Shown: positions 15,441-24,316, counted from the first letter of the stretch. The stretch is DNA of 44,176 nucleotides from an uncultured Sphingomonas sp. (GCA_913775795.1 CAJYLT010000057.1:1-44176), one strand, 5' to 3'. Program-made: numbers and translations. Notes: a model not told the origin generated them from the sequence alone.

Positions 15441-17237
15441 ATGTCGCTGCACCAACGCATCATCGGCCCGGAGATCGACGCCGAGGAGACGATCGTCGAT
15501 CTGGACCGGGAGATCGCTGCACTCGAAAGCCGGACCCGCTCGCAGCAGGGACGGCTTCAGGCGCTCGCCGCGCTCGCCGACTTCCAGCGCGAGGCGATCG
15601 ATGCCGCCGCGATCGTCGCCGTCACCGACCGCCGCGGCCGCATCCGGTCGGTCAATGCCAAGTTCTGCGAGCTGAGCGGCTATTCGGAAGCCGAGCTGAT
15701 CGGCGCGACGCACCGTATCGTCCATTCGGGGATGCACGACCGCGCCTTCTTCCAGAACCTCTATCGCACGATCGGCAGCGGGCGGATCTGGCACGACGTG
15801 ATCTGCAACCGAGCCAAATCGGGCCGGCTCTATTGGGTGGACACGACGATCGTGCCGCACCGCGACGGGTCGGGCTATACCGCGATCCGCTTCGACGTGA
15901 CGCCGCAGAAGGAGGCCGAGCAGCGGCTGTGGATGCTCGCCAACATCGATGCGCTGACCGAACTGCCCAACCGCCGCCGGTTCATGGAATTGCTGGCGGA
16001 AAGGACCGCGCGCGGCGGATCGTTCGTGACGGCGATCCTCGACCTCGATCATTTCAAGGACGTCAATGACAGCGAGGGGCACGATGCGGGCGACCGCCTG
16101 CTCACCGCGGTCGCGGCGACGCTGCGCGAGCAGCTTGGCGAGGGCGACGTGGTCGCACGGCTGGGCGGCGACGAATATGCGCTGATCCTGTCGGCAGAGG
16201 GCGTGGGACGGGCGACCGCGCGGCTCGAACGGATCGTCGCCGCGGTCGGCGCCCGCCGCTCCGACGGCATCGCCGACTGGACGGTACAGGCAAGCGTCGG
16301 CGCCGCGCTGTTCCCGCGCGACGGCGCGAACAAGCACGATCTTCTCAAATGCGCGGACATGGCGCTCTATGCCGCCAAACAGTCCGGCCGTGGCTGTGCC
16401 CGCCTGTTCGAGCCGCGCTTTCGCGAGGCGGCAGAGCAACGCGCAGGGCTTCGCGCCGCGATCCAGCAGGCGTTGGCAAAGGGCGAGATGTTTGTTCTCT
16501 ACCAGCCGATCGTCGACCTGTCGGGCGAACGCCCGCTGGCATTCGAGGCCCTGCTTCGCTGGCGCCGCCCCGATGGCACCGTCCAGACGCCGGCCTTGTT
16601 CGGTGCTGTCTTCGACGACGAACAGATCGCCGCCGACATCGGCAATTTCGTGCTCGGCCAGGTGCTCGCCCAGATCGAACGGTGGCAGGCCGAGGGCGTG
16701 CCGTTCCGGTCGATCGCGATCAACGCGACGCTCGGCGACTTTCGCTCGCCCGCGTTCGTCGACCGGATCGTCGATGCGGTGGACAGCGGCCGGATCCGCC
16801 ACGACCAGCTCTGCGTCGAGATTACCGAGGGGATGCTGCTCGATCGCGGCGGCCGCGCGGTACGCGCCGCGATCGAGCGGCTCGACGCATGCGGGATCGA
16901 CATCGCCTTCGACGATTTCGGCACCGGCTTCGCGTCGCTCACCCATCTGCGCCAATTGCCGATCGGCCATGTGAAGATCGATCGCAGCTTCATCGAATCG
17001 ATCTGTGCCGGCGGCAAGGATCGGGTGATCGTCGAAAGCGTCATCGACCTTGCCCATCGCCTCGGCCTCAAGGTCGTGGCCGAGGGGGTGGAGGAAAGCG
17101 ATCAGGCACAGATGCTGCGCGACCTCGACTGCGATTCGATCCAGGGGTTCCTCGTCGCCCCCGCGCTTTCCGAACAGTCGGCGACCGCGTTCGTGCGTGA
17201 CGGTACCGCCAGCGACCGGCTCGCGACGGCGGCTTAG
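15441..17237 (+). CDS. PAS-GGDEF-EAL c-di-GMP turnover protein
   Basis: This 598-residue cytoplasmic protein has a coiled-coil start, a PAS domain (about residues 50-160, ending VTPQKEAEQRLW), a GGDEF domain and an EAL domain. The cyclase signature reads GGDEY (242-246). The inhibitory I-site arginine is missing (GEGD stands where RxxD is expected). The phosphodiesterase side looks intact: EAL 369-371 (FEALLRW), VEITEG, DDFGTG, KIDRSF, AEGVEE and IQGF are all present. It could make or degrade c-di-GMP; the conserved EAL residues favour phosphodiesterase output. The ribosome site is weak. It faces the chemosensory operon tail-to-tail, nine bases from the FixJ-type gene. Confidence 0.92.
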   Translation: MSLHQRIIGPEIDAEETIVDLDREIAALESRTRSQQGRLQALAALADFQREAIDAAAIVAVTDRRGRIRSVNAKFCELSGYSEAELIGATHRIVHSGMHDRAFFQNLYRTIGSGRIWHDVICNRAKSGRLYWVDTTIVPHRDGSGYTAIRFDVTPQKEAEQRLWMLANIDALTELPNRRRFMELLAERTARGGSFVTAILDLDHFKDVNDSEGHDAGDRLLTAVAATLREQLGEGDVVARLGGDEYALILSAEGVGRATARLERIVAAVGARRSDGIADWTVQASVGAALFPRDGANKHDLLKCADMALYAAKQSGRGCARLFEPRFREAAEQRAGLRAAIQQALAKGEMFVLYQPIVDLSGERPLAFEALLRWRRPDGTVQTPALFGAVFDDEQIAADIGNFVLGQVLAQIERWQAEGVPFRSIAINATLGDFRSPAFVDRIVDAVDSGRIRHDQLCVEITEGMLLDRGGRAVRAAIERLDACGIDIAFDDFGTGFASLTHLRQLPIGHVKIDRSFIESICAGGKDRVIVESVIDLAHRLGLKVVAEGVEESDQAQMLRDLDCDSIQGFLVAPALSEQSATAFVRDGTASDRLATAA

Positions 17238-17246
17238 CGTCTTCGC

Positions 17247-17909
17247 TCAGGCGGCGGGATCGGTGCGCAGGATATCGCCCCGGGGCGCCAGGCCGGCGTC
17301 GATCGCGATCTGGACCGCCTCGGCCAGGCTGCGCACGGCCAGCTTGTCCATGACGTGCGCGCGATAGGTCTCGACCGTCCGCACCGACAGGCCGAGGCGA
17401 TAGGCGATGATCTTGTTCGCAAGGCCCAGCACCATGCCCGCCAGCACGTCGCGCTCGCGCTCCGACAATCGCTCGACCTGCGCCTGCGCGTCGCGCCGCC
17501 GGCTGGCTTCGCGCAGCGACTGGCGCTGCTGCGTCAGCGCCCGGCCGATCGCGCGGACCAGCTCGTCGATGCCGAAAGGCTTCTCGATGAAATCGACCGC
17601 GCCGGCGTGCATCGCCCGGACCGCGGTCGGGATCGATCCCGATCCGGTCAGCATCACCACCTTGTGTGCGCTTTCGCGCTCGGCCAGTGCGGTCTGGACG
17701 TCGATCCCGCTCAGCCCCGGCATGTTGAGGTCGAGAACGACGCAGCCGCCGGGCAGCGCATCCTGCGCGGCGAGGAACGCCTCGCCGTCGCCGAACCCCC
17801 GCACCGCAAAGCCGCGCAGCGACAATGCCGTCTCCAGCTCGCCGCGCACGTCGTTGTCGTCGTCGACGAGGAAGACGTTCCGCTCGGCCTCCGCGATTGC
17901 CATCGTCAC
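17247..17909 (-). CDS. FixJ-type response regulator
   Basis: This 220-residue regulator has a receiver (VFLVDDDNDVRGE; phospho-Asp D60 in VVLDLNMPG; KPF at the switch lysine) and a LuxR helix-turn-helix (LSERERDVLAGMVLGLANKIIAYRLGLS region, then VRTVETYRAHVMDKL). The GTG at 17909 is preferred: GGAGGAGGAAGC precedes it and GTGA overlaps the kinase stop. An ATG at 17903 is an alternative. It is the last gene of the long minus-strand unit and the natural partner of the membrane kinase just before it. FixJ-type regulators often bind CGTAG-type dyads, so it is a candidate for the 15350 and 29131 sites. Confidence 0.92.
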   Translation of the reverse strand: MTMAIAEAERNVFLVDDDNDVRGELETALSLRGFAVRGFGDGEAFLAAQDALPGGCVVLDLNMPGLSGIDVQTALAERESAHKVVMLTGSGSIPTAVRAMHAGAVDFIEKPFGIDELVRAIGRALTQQRQSLREASRRRDAQAQVERLSERERDVLAGMVLGLANKIIAYRLGLSVRTVETYRAHVMDKLAVRSLAEAVQIAIDAGLAPRGDILRTDPAA

Positions 17910-20125
17910 GCTTCCTCCTCCATCGGAAAGCGCAGCGTCAGCGCGGCGCCCGGCGCGCCCTCATTGGGCGTCAGTGCGATCGATCCGCCAACCTCGTCCA
18001 TGATCTGGCGGCAGACGAACAGGCCAAGGCCCGTCCCCTTGCCCGACGGCTTGCTGGTGCAGAAGGCATCGAAGGCGCGGTTCCCCACCGCCTCGCTGAT
18101 CCCCGCCCCGTCGTCGGCGATGGTGAGCGTGATCGCCCCCACCCCCTGCAACAGCGCGATCGAGACGCGGCCGGCGTCGCCGCGCCCGCCCTCGCGCGCC
18201 GCGTCGATCGAATCGGCGGCGTTCTGGAGGGCGTTGACGACGATCTGCTCGATCCCGATCCGCGGCAGCAGCAGCAGCGGCACGCTGGCGGGCAGTTCGG
18301 TGAAGAGCTGGATCGACCGCTCGGTCATCACCGGCCGCATGAAGCGAATGGCGTCATGGGCCGCCTGGACCAGGTTGGTGGGCTCACGCTCGTCGCGTTC
18401 GAGGCGGGCGTAGCTGCTGGTCCGCTGGACGATCGAGCTGGCGCGCTCGACCTGCTCGATGATGCGGTCGAACTTCGCCGCCACCCTGGCCGCGGCCGGG
18501 TCGGCGGCATCGAGCATAAGGCTGCCGTTCTCGGCCGCGAGCGAGATGGTGAAGAGCGGCTGGCGCAGTTCGTGGCTGAGCGCGCTCGCCATGCCGCCGA
18601 GTTCCATCAGACGCGCATTATGCCGCATCCGCGACTGGAACGCCTTGGCGGTGCGCAGCCGGATCAGGCAGCCATAACGCCAGTGGCCGGTCGTCTCGTC
18701 ATATTCATGGGCGAGCAGCAGATACCATTGATCGTCGCCGTCGCCGCGGCGGAACTCGATCATCACGTCGTGCTTGCCGGCGCTCGCGGCGAACTGGCCG
18801 GCGTCGGCGGCGTGGACGGGGAAGCTCAGCCGCCGCTCGCCCGCGACCGGGTCGATCTTGACGAAATGGAGCGCGCAGGCGGCGGCATCGAAGCCCACAT
18901 CGCTGAACAGCTTGAGCTCGATCGCGGAGCGCAGCTCGGAAACGGCGCGCGACAGGCGCTGGCGCTCCTGCTCGGCAACGACATAATCGTTGTTGGCCGA
19001 GACGAAGGCGCGCAGCAGCGCGTCGGTCTCGTGGAACGGGGCATGCGGCAGTGCCAGCGTCTCGTGTCGCCCGAACCCGCGCAGCGCCGTTTCCCAGAGT
19101 CCCATCGATCGCCGGATCGCCCGTCCGAACGCCAGCAGGCCGAGCTCGGCGATCAGCAGATAGATCATCATCGGCGTGACGCCGCGGACGATGTCACCGA
19201 ACAGCACCAGCACATGCGGCTGCGGCGCGACCGCCGCCGACAGCCCCGGCCCCGCCGGCACGACGTAGCACATGGTCAGCCAGTAGGCGAAGGTATCGCG
19301 GTCGTCGGGCCCCGCCTCTCCGGTATCGGTCCGCGCGCAGCCGATCCGGTGCGCGGCGGTGCCGATCGCCGCGGTCCGGTCGATGACGTACGGCATCGCC
19401 GCCCGCGCGCCCGGCAGCACCAGCGTCGCGCGCTGGCCGAGCCGGAACGGCTCATCGCGGCCGAGGTCGGCGACGGCCTGCGCCACTTCCTGCTCGTGAA
19501 TCGCCAGCCGGTCGCCGACGTGATGAAGCTCGCCGAGCAGGAACAGCGTCGCCGCCCCCGCCACCGCGATCGACACCGCCGCCTCCAGCGATCGCTGGAG
19601 CCCGAACTGGCGCGCGCGGCGGATCGTCCCCTGGACCGGATCGACGACCAGCGCGAGCGTGACGAGGTCGGCGACCGCCGCCAGCATGATCTCGCACAGG
19701 ATCTTGCGCAGCGAGACCACCGCGGTCACCTCGATCGGCGTGCGGTAATGCACCCAGACGAGCGCGAGCGCCGCGGCGACGCCGACCGTCGCCTGATAGA
19801 AGAAGGTGATCGCCGCCAGGCTCTGCTGTCCGCGCGACAGTCGGTGGACGACGAGCACATGGCCGAGCGCGAGCAGCACCGACACCGGATGCCCCCACCA
19901 CAGGATCGACGGCGCCATCGTCGCCGCCGCCACGACCAGGCCGACGGTCAGCCCGAACCAGCGATAGGCGAGCAGGTAGAAGAGCGGGCCGAGATAGAAT
20001 TCGAAACCGGGCGCGGCCACCAGCCGCATGCTCGACAGCGCGACCGCCGCCGCGAACGCGATGCCCGCCATCGGCCAAAAGGCCGGCGCGGTCGCCTGTT
20101 CGCGAGGGCGAGCTAGGTTCAGCAT
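17906..20125 (-). CDS. Membrane sensor histidine kinase
   Basis: The 739-residue product has an N-terminal block of several membrane helices (about residues 15-170), a further helix near 190-210, a periplasmic loop of about 100 residues (up to AYWLTMCYVVPAG), another helix near VTPMMIYLLIAELGLLAF, then a cytoplasmic PAS-like region, a HisKA-type box with His518 (ALSHELRQPLFTISL) and an ATPase domain (NALQNAADSID, DDGAGI, GTGLGLFVC). The RQPL form of the H box is typical of FixL/DctB-like kinases that pair with FixJ or NtrC partners. The start overlaps the receiver gene (ATGCTGA) and the stop overlaps the FixJ-type gene (GTGA). The signal sensed is unknown. Confidence 0.9.
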   Translation of the reverse strand: MLNLARPREQATAPAFWPMAGIAFAAAVALSSMRLVAAPGFEFYLGPLFYLLAYRWFGLTVGLVVAAATMAPSILWWGHPVSVLLALGHVLVVHRLSRGQQSLAAITFFYQATVGVAAALALVWVHYRTPIEVTAVVSLRKILCEIMLAAVADLVTLALVVDPVQGTIRRARQFGLQRSLEAAVSIAVAGAATLFLLGELHHVGDRLAIHEQEVAQAVADLGRDEPFRLGQRATLVLPGARAAMPYVIDRTAAIGTAAHRIGCARTDTGEAGPDDRDTFAYWLTMCYVVPAGPGLSAAVAPQPHVLVLFGDIVRGVTPMMIYLLIAELGLLAFGRAIRRSMGLWETALRGFGRHETLALPHAPFHETDALLRAFVSANNDYVVAEQERQRLSRAVSELRSAIELKLFSDVGFDAAACALHFVKIDPVAGERRLSFPVHAADAGQFAASAGKHDVMIEFRRGDGDDQWYLLLAHEYDETTGHWRYGCLIRLRTAKAFQSRMRHNARLMELGGMASALSHELRQPLFTISLAAENGSLMLDAADPAAARVAAKFDRIIEQVERASSIVQRTSSYARLERDEREPTNLVQAAHDAIRFMRPVMTERSIQLFTELPASVPLLLLPRIGIEQIVVNALQNAADSIDAAREGGRGDAGRVSIALLQGVGAITLTIADDGAGISEAVGNRAFDAFCTSKPSGKGTGLGLFVCRQIMDEVGGSIALTPNEGAPGAALTLRFPMEEEA

Positions 20126-20496
20126 GGACGTCCCATTGACGCTGCGACGAGTTGCCGGAGCATCGCCGCGCGCACCGGCTTCATCAATAACCCTTTGGTG
20201 GAAGAGGCAATTTCCTCCCGCGCGGCGCGGGTCAGGTCGAGGTGGCCGGTCATCAGATAGATATCGGCGTCCAGCGCCTGCGGCGCGCCGCGCGCCAGCG
20301 TGCGCAAAACATCGAGACCGTTCTCGCGCTCGAGCTTGTAGTCGCAGAGGACGAGGTCGAACGCCTGCGCCCGGCACGCATGCTCGGCACCGGCACCGTC
20401 GCGCACCCCCGTTGCCGCCGCACCCAGGGCGCCGAACAGTTCGACGAGTTCACCACGCAGTGCCTCGTCGTCCTCGATGATGAGTATCCTCGGCAT
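20119..20496 (-). CDS. Stand-alone receiver domain protein
   Basis: This 125-residue CheY-like receiver has an acidic pair (IIEDDEALRGE), probable phospho-Asp D52 (LVLCDYKLEREN), a switch Thr (LMTGHLD) and Lys (LMKPV). It has no output domain. The ATG at 20496 begins the receiver; an upstream TTG at 20520 would add residues not typical of the fold. The ribosome site is weak. Its position directly before the membrane kinase, with overlapping codons, suggests a diguanylate- or kinase-modulating receiver or an intermediate in a relay. Confidence 0.85.
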   Translation of the reverse strand: MPRILIIEDDEALRGELVELFGALGAAATGVRDGAGAEHACRAQAFDLVLCDYKLERENGLDVLRTLARGAPQALDADIYLMTGHLDLTRAAREEIASSTKGLLMKPVRAAMLRQLVAASMGRPC

Positions 20497-20536
20497 GATC
20501 GGGTCGCTAACCTGCCGCAACTTGGTTGATCCTTTC

Positions 20537-20821
20537 CTAAGATCCGCCGTCGAGCTCGAGCGCGCGCTCCAGCCGCACGCGCAGCCGTTCGAGCGGGGTG
20601 TCGCCGATCGCAGCCTGCGGATCGTCGGCGCGCAGAATCGCGGCGAGTGCCAGTTGCTGCTGGCCGAGCATGTCGAGCGCCTGAAGCGCCGAGACGTGCC
20701 GCTCGACCAGCGCCGGGTCGGAGCACAGGATCGCCCCCAGCCGCTCGATCTCCTCGCGCGCGCATTCTAGCTCGTCGGCGATCTGCGCGCGCAGCCGGTG
20801 GGAGAGCCCAAGCCCGTTCAT
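20537..20821 (-). CDS. Small helical protein of unknown function in the chemosensory operon
   Basis: The 94-residue product is almost entirely helical in character, with heptad-like leucines (ELECAREEIERLGAIL, then HVSALQALDMLGQQQLALAAIL) and no signal or membrane segment. Its start overlaps the stop of the degenerate CheB gene (ATGA), so it is almost certainly translated. A histidine within a helix (VERHVSALQ) is reminiscent of phosphotransfer helices, but the flanking residues do not clearly match an HPt motif. I recognise no family. A binding partner or regulator of the upstream CheB-like protein is the simplest guess. Confidence 0.7.
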   Translation of the reverse strand: MNGLGLSHRLRAQIADELECAREEIERLGAILCSDPALVERHVSALQALDMLGQQQLALAAILRADDPQAAIGDTPLERLRVRLERALELDGGS

Positions 20822-21858
20822 GCGGCCAACGCCGCGACGGCGCCGTGCAGCAGAAGCTCGCGGCCCATGTCCTCCAGCGTGCGCGGCGTCGCCCCGCCGA
20901 TCATCGCCGCCTGTTCGGGCAGTTCGCGCGCCTTCGCCTCGTCGGGGAGCACCGCCAGCGTCGGCGCACCCGCCCCGCGCAGCGCGCCCAGCACCGCGAC
21001 GCCGTCGTCGCCGATGCCGCTCAGCATCCCCACCGCCGCGCGGCCGCCCGCGGTCTTGGCGACCGACTGGAGCAGCAGGTTGGCCGAGGGGCGATGCCCC
21101 GCGATCGGCTCGCCGTCGATCAGGCGGATGGCGGCATCGGGCCAGCGGTCGACGACTGCATGCCGCGTCGCCTCGCGCAGGACATAGACGTTGCCTCGCT
21201 CCAGCGGCACGCCGTCATAGGCCGCGCGCACCGCCGGCCGCGCGCTCTTGTCCAGCTTCTCCACCAGCGCATCGGCGACGTTGTGCGCATCACCAAGATG
21301 GACGATCACCGGCGGGCAATTGACCGGCAGGCGATTGACGATCGCGCTCACCATCTCGACGCCGCCGGTATTGCCCACCAGCACGATGACGCCGTCGCCG
21401 GGCATGTAGTCGCTGCCGACCAGCACCTCGCCGCTTGCCGCCTTCGCCTTGACCGCCTTGCCCGCCGCCGCCGCCTTGACCAGCTTGGCAAGGCGCGGGC
21501 CGATCTTGCGGAACTCCTCCATCGTCGCCGCCTTGGGCTTGGGGAAGCAGTCATAGGCGCCCAGCTCCAAGGCCTCGAGCGTCGCGGCCGACCCCTTCTG
21601 CGTCAGCGACGACAACATGATGATCGGCATCGGCCGCTCCGCCATCACCTCGCGCAGCAGTTCGAGGCCGCTGGTACCCGGCATCTCGACGTCGAGCGTC
21701 ACCACGTCGGGATAGTCGCGCGCGATCAGGCGGCGTGCCTCGTCGGCATTGGCGGCGTGGTCGATGACGGTGATCCCCGGCGCCTCCTCGAGGATGGTGG
21801 TGAACAGTGCGCGCATCGTCGTCGAATCGTCGACGATCAGGACACGGACCGGTGGCAT
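20818..21858 (-). CDS. Degenerate CheB-like protein (receiver plus inactive methylesterase domain)
   Basis: The 346-residue product has a CheB layout: receiver (LIVDDSTTMRALF; D56 in TLDVEMPG) and a CheB_methylest domain from about residue 155. In active CheB the catalytic triad is Ser in STGG, His in QHMP and Asp in TGMGxDG. Here they read GNTGG (N163), VHLGD (H187) and SGIGDDG (D285), so the nucleophilic serine is replaced by asparagine. The QHMPAGFT substrate loop is also lost. It should not hydrolyse receptor methyl esters and may instead bind receptors or act as a phosphate sink. A second, intact CheB lies 1.4 kb away in the same operon. Confidence 0.88.
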   Translation of the reverse strand: MPPVRVLIVDDSTTMRALFTTILEEAPGITVIDHAANADEARRLIARDYPDVVTLDVEMPGTSGLELLREVMAERPMPIIMLSSLTQKGSAATLEALELGAYDCFPKPKAATMEEFRKIGPRLAKLVKAAAAGKAVKAKAASGEVLVGSDYMPGDGVIVLVGNTGGVEMVSAIVNRLPVNCPPVIVHLGDAHNVADALVEKLDKSARPAVRAAYDGVPLERGNVYVLREATRHAVVDRWPDAAIRLIDGEPIAGHRPSANLLLQSVAKTAGGRAAVGMLSGIGDDGVAVLGALRGAGAPTLAVLPDEAKARELPEQAAMIGGATPRTLEDMGRELLLHGAVAALAA

Positions 21859-21891
21859 TGGCGTTACTCCGACAAGCGAAAACGAAAGACG

Positions 21892-22344
21892 TCAGGCCGC
21901 TTCGGCAAGCGGCGGCGCGGCGACGGTCCCGACCGCCATCGCGCGCAGGTCGAGGACCATGGCCATCCGGCCCTCGACCGCGATCAGCCCCTCCAGAAAC
22001 CGTTCGGCACCCGCCTGGCCGAGTTCGGGCGGCGGCTGCATCTCGGCGGGCTCGACGCGGACGATATCGTTGACCGAATCGACGATCAGGCCGTTCAGCT
22101 GGCTGCCGATCTGAAGGACGATGATGACGTGCCGCCCGGTGGGGTCGATCCGCCCCCAGCCCAGCCGCTCGGACAGGTCGATGACGGGCAGCACGGTACC
22201 GCGCAGGTTGACGACGCCGCGCACGAACGACGGCGCATGCGGGATCGCGGTGGTCGGCGTCCAGGCGCGGATCTCGCGGATCGCCATGATATCGACGCCG
22301 AGCAGCTTGTCGGCGATCTGGAACGTGATGAGCTGTTCGGCCAC
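21892..22344 (-). CDS. cheW: CheW chemotaxis coupling protein
   Basis: This 150-residue CheW couples receptors to CheA. The fold is seen in LITFQIADKLLGVDIMAIREIRAW, VVNLRGTVLPVIDLSERLGW and LIVDSVNDIVRVEPAEM, all conserved CheW elements. The GTG at 22344 is chosen because AAGGAGAGGG stands just upstream and the domain begins immediately after; codons further upstream are Arg-rich. It lies 20 bases after the cheY gene and 33 bases before the degenerate cheB. Confidence 0.93.
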   Translation of the reverse strand: MAEQLITFQIADKLLGVDIMAIREIRAWTPTTAIPHAPSFVRGVVNLRGTVLPVIDLSERLGWGRIDPTGRHVIIVLQIGSQLNGLIVDSVNDIVRVEPAEMQPPPELGQAGAERFLEGLIAVEGRMAMVLDLRAMAVGTVAAPPLAEAA

Positions 22345-22364
22345 GACCCTCTCCTTTTCCTCGC

Positions 22365-22730
22365 TCAATGCATCACGCGGCGGACCGCGACGGTCAGCTT
22401 TTCGGGATCGAACGGCTTGACGATCCACCCGGTCGCGCCGGCATCGCGTGCGCGCGCCTTCTTCTCGGGCGAGCTTTCGGTGGTCAGCACCAGGATCGGC
22501 ATGTCGCGAAACCGCTCCTGCGCGCGCAGCTCGGCGATCAGCCCGAACCCGTCGAGCCGCGGCATGTTAATGTCGGTGATGACGAGCGTCGGCTCGTTGT
22601 TCTCGAGCCAGTCGAGCGCGGCTCGGCCGTCCTCGGCCTCCGCCACCTCATAGCCCGCATTGGTGAGCGAGGCGCGCAGCAGCATCCGCATGCTGAGGCT
22701 GTCGTCCACCGCCAGGATACGCTTCTGCAT
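22365..22730 (-). CDS. cheY: CheY-like response regulator
   Basis: This 121-residue single receiver has an acidic triad (AVDDSLSMR; D53 in VITDINMPRLDGFG), switch Thr (LVLTTESS) and Lys (IVKPFDPEK). The LTTESS and NMPRLDG forms are typical of CheY in CheA-based operons. A clear ribosome site (GGGGAGAAC) precedes the ATG. With no flagellar genes in the window, its target could be a flagellar motor encoded elsewhere, type IV pili or an enzyme. Confidence 0.92.
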   Translation of the reverse strand: MQKRILAVDDSLSMRMLLRASLTNAGYEVAEAEDGRAALDWLENNEPTLVITDINMPRLDGFGLIAELRAQERFRDMPILVLTTESSPEKKARARDAGATGWIVKPFDPEKLTVAVRRVMH

Positions 22731-22745
22731 GGTTCTCCCCTCGGA

Positions 22746-23300
22746 TCAGAACAGTTCGACATCGCCCGACGTCGGCGGGACGGCGGGCCGGTGAAGTTGC
22801 GGAAAGGCCTGTGCCACCTCGCGGCAGCGCACCCGCCCGCTGGCGGGTTGGAGGTCGAGGCGGCGGGCCAGCGTGCCGCCGGTATCGGCGCGGGCAAGCG
22901 CGATGCCGTCGTCGCGCAGGAAACGGCGCGCGAACTCGGCATTCTCGGTCCCGATCGCCCGCATCCCCGAATGAAGGTTGGCGCCGCCATAGAGGTGCGC
23001 GCGCATCGTCGGCCGCGTGGCGCCGCGCTTCAGCATGCCGTTGACCAGCATCTCCATGGCATAGAGGCCGTAGCGGCGCGCTTCCTCGCCCGGTCCCGAC
23101 CGGACATGCTCGGGCGGGGTGGGCAACAGGAAGTGGTTCATGCCGCCCACGCCCGCGACCGGATCGTACAGGCAGCAGGCGATGCAACTGCCCAGCACCG
23201 TCGTCAGGATCAGGTTGGGATCGCTCGACACCTCATATTCGCCCTGAAGGACGTTGTGCCGCTGCTGCCGGGGGGCGGCCGTGATCGGGGCCATCAGCAT
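22746..23300 (-). CDS. cheD: CheD receptor glutamine deamidase
   Basis: CheD deamidates specific receptor glutamines and may respond to CheY-phosphate. The 184-residue product shows the family signature: TVLGSCIACCLYDP with the catalytic cysteine, MNHFLLP with the catalytic histidine, and the later AHLYGGANL and NAEFARRFL segments. The ATG at 23300 overlaps the CheB stop (ATGCTGATG); the second ATG at 23294 is an alternative. GGAG lies eight bases before the first. The C-terminal 25 residues (VPPTSGDVELF) extend beyond the core. Confidence 0.92.
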   Translation of the reverse strand: MLMAPITAAPRQQRHNVLQGEYEVSSDPNLILTTVLGSCIACCLYDPVAGVGGMNHFLLPTPPEHVRSGPGEEARRYGLYAMEMLVNGMLKRGATRPTMRAHLYGGANLHSGMRAIGTENAEFARRFLRDDGIALARADTGGTLARRLDLQPASGRVRCREVAQAFPQLHRPAVPPTSGDVELF

Positions 23301-24316
23301 CGGCAAAGCTCCAGGATACGCGCGGCAATGCGGTCGACGGGCAGGATCTCGGCCAGCGCGCCACGCTCGGCGGCGGCGCGCGGCATGCCATAGATGAGCG
23401 CGCTCGCCTCGTCCTGGCCGATCGTCGGCATGCCGAGCTTGCGGAGCGCGGCCAGCCCCTCGGCCCCGTCCTCGCCCATCCCGGTCAGGATGGCGCCGAC
23501 CACCTTGTCGGCGGGCAGCCCCGCGAGCGAACGAAACATCGCGTCGGCGGAGGGGCGGTGGCCGGAAACATGCGCACCCTCGGTCAGGCGGCAGACGAGC
23601 TGCTTGCGCCCGCTGACCGTCAGGTGCCGGGTGCCGCCGGGCGCGATATAGACGTGCCCCTGCTCGACGGGCATCCCGTCCGCCGCCTCCACCACGCGCG
23701 GCGCGACCTTGGCGTCGAGGCGGCTGGCAAACATGCGGGTGAAGCCCGCGGGCATGTGCTGGACGACGATCGTCGGCGGGCCGTTGTCGGGATAGCCGGC
23801 CAGCAGCGCGCCAAGCGCCTCGACCCCGCCGGTCGAGGCGGCGATCGCGGCGATCCGGCCGTTCCAGCGGAAGCGCTCGGCCGGGCGCACGGCGCGGCGC
23901 GGCTGCTGCAGCCGGTCGCGGCACCCGGCGGCCAGCTTGACCATCGCCGCCAGTTCGCCGTCGTCGAGGTCGCGCATGACGCCCAGCCCGCCAGACGGCT
24001 TGGCATAGCAGTCGATCGCGCCGAGCTCGAGCGCGCGCACCGTTGCCTCTGCCCCGGCCGTGGTGTGCGAGGAGACCATCACGACCGGCGTCGGGCGCAG
24101 GCGCATGATCTTTTCGAGGAAGGCGAGGCCGTCCATCCCCGGCATCTCGACGTCGAGCGTCACGACGTCGGGATCGAGCTCGCGGATCATCGACCGCGCC
24201 TCGACCGGGGTCGCCGCCGTGCCGATCACCTCGACCTCCGGATCGCGGCGCAGGAGCGCGGTGACGACGCCGCGCATCGTCGGCGAATCGTCGATGACGA
24301 GGGCGCGCACCGTCAT
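23294..24316 (-). CDS. cheB: CheB protein-glutamate methylesterase
   Basis: This 340-residue enzyme removes methyl groups from receptor glutamates. It has a receiver (LVIDDSPTMRG; D55 in TLDVEMPG) and a complete methylesterase domain with S161 (AASTGG), H187 (QHMPAGFT) and D283 (TGMGEDG). The start overlaps the cheR stop (ATGA) and the stop overlaps the cheD start. It contrasts directly with the CheB-like protein encoded downstream, in which the serine is lost. Confidence 0.95.
   Translation of the reverse strand: MTVRALVIDDSPTMRGVVTALLRRDPEVEVIGTAATPVEARSMIRELDPDVVTLDVEMPGMDGLAFLEKIMRLRPTPVVMVSSHTTAGAEATVRALELGAIDCYAKPSGGLGVMRDLDDGELAAMVKLAAGCRDRLQQPRRAVRPAERFRWNGRIAAIAASTGGVEALGALLAGYPDNGPPTIVVQHMPAGFTRMFASRLDAKVAPRVVEAADGMPVEQGHVYIAPGGTRHLTVSGRKQLVCRLTEGAHVSGHRPSADAMFRSLAGLPADKVVGAILTGMGEDGAEGLAALRKLGMPTIGQDEASALIYGMPRAAAERGALAEILPVDRIAARILELCRC

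Noticed and set aside
15423..17057. 544-codon open frame antisense to the GGDEF-EAL gene
   Set aside because: The plus strand carries all GGDEF and EAL motifs in frame; the antisense product has no recognisable domain.
17825..20116. 763-codon open frame antisense to the membrane kinase
   Set aside because: It has Arg/Asp/His-rich composition typical of reverse frames; the kinase frame has helices, H box and ATPase motifs.
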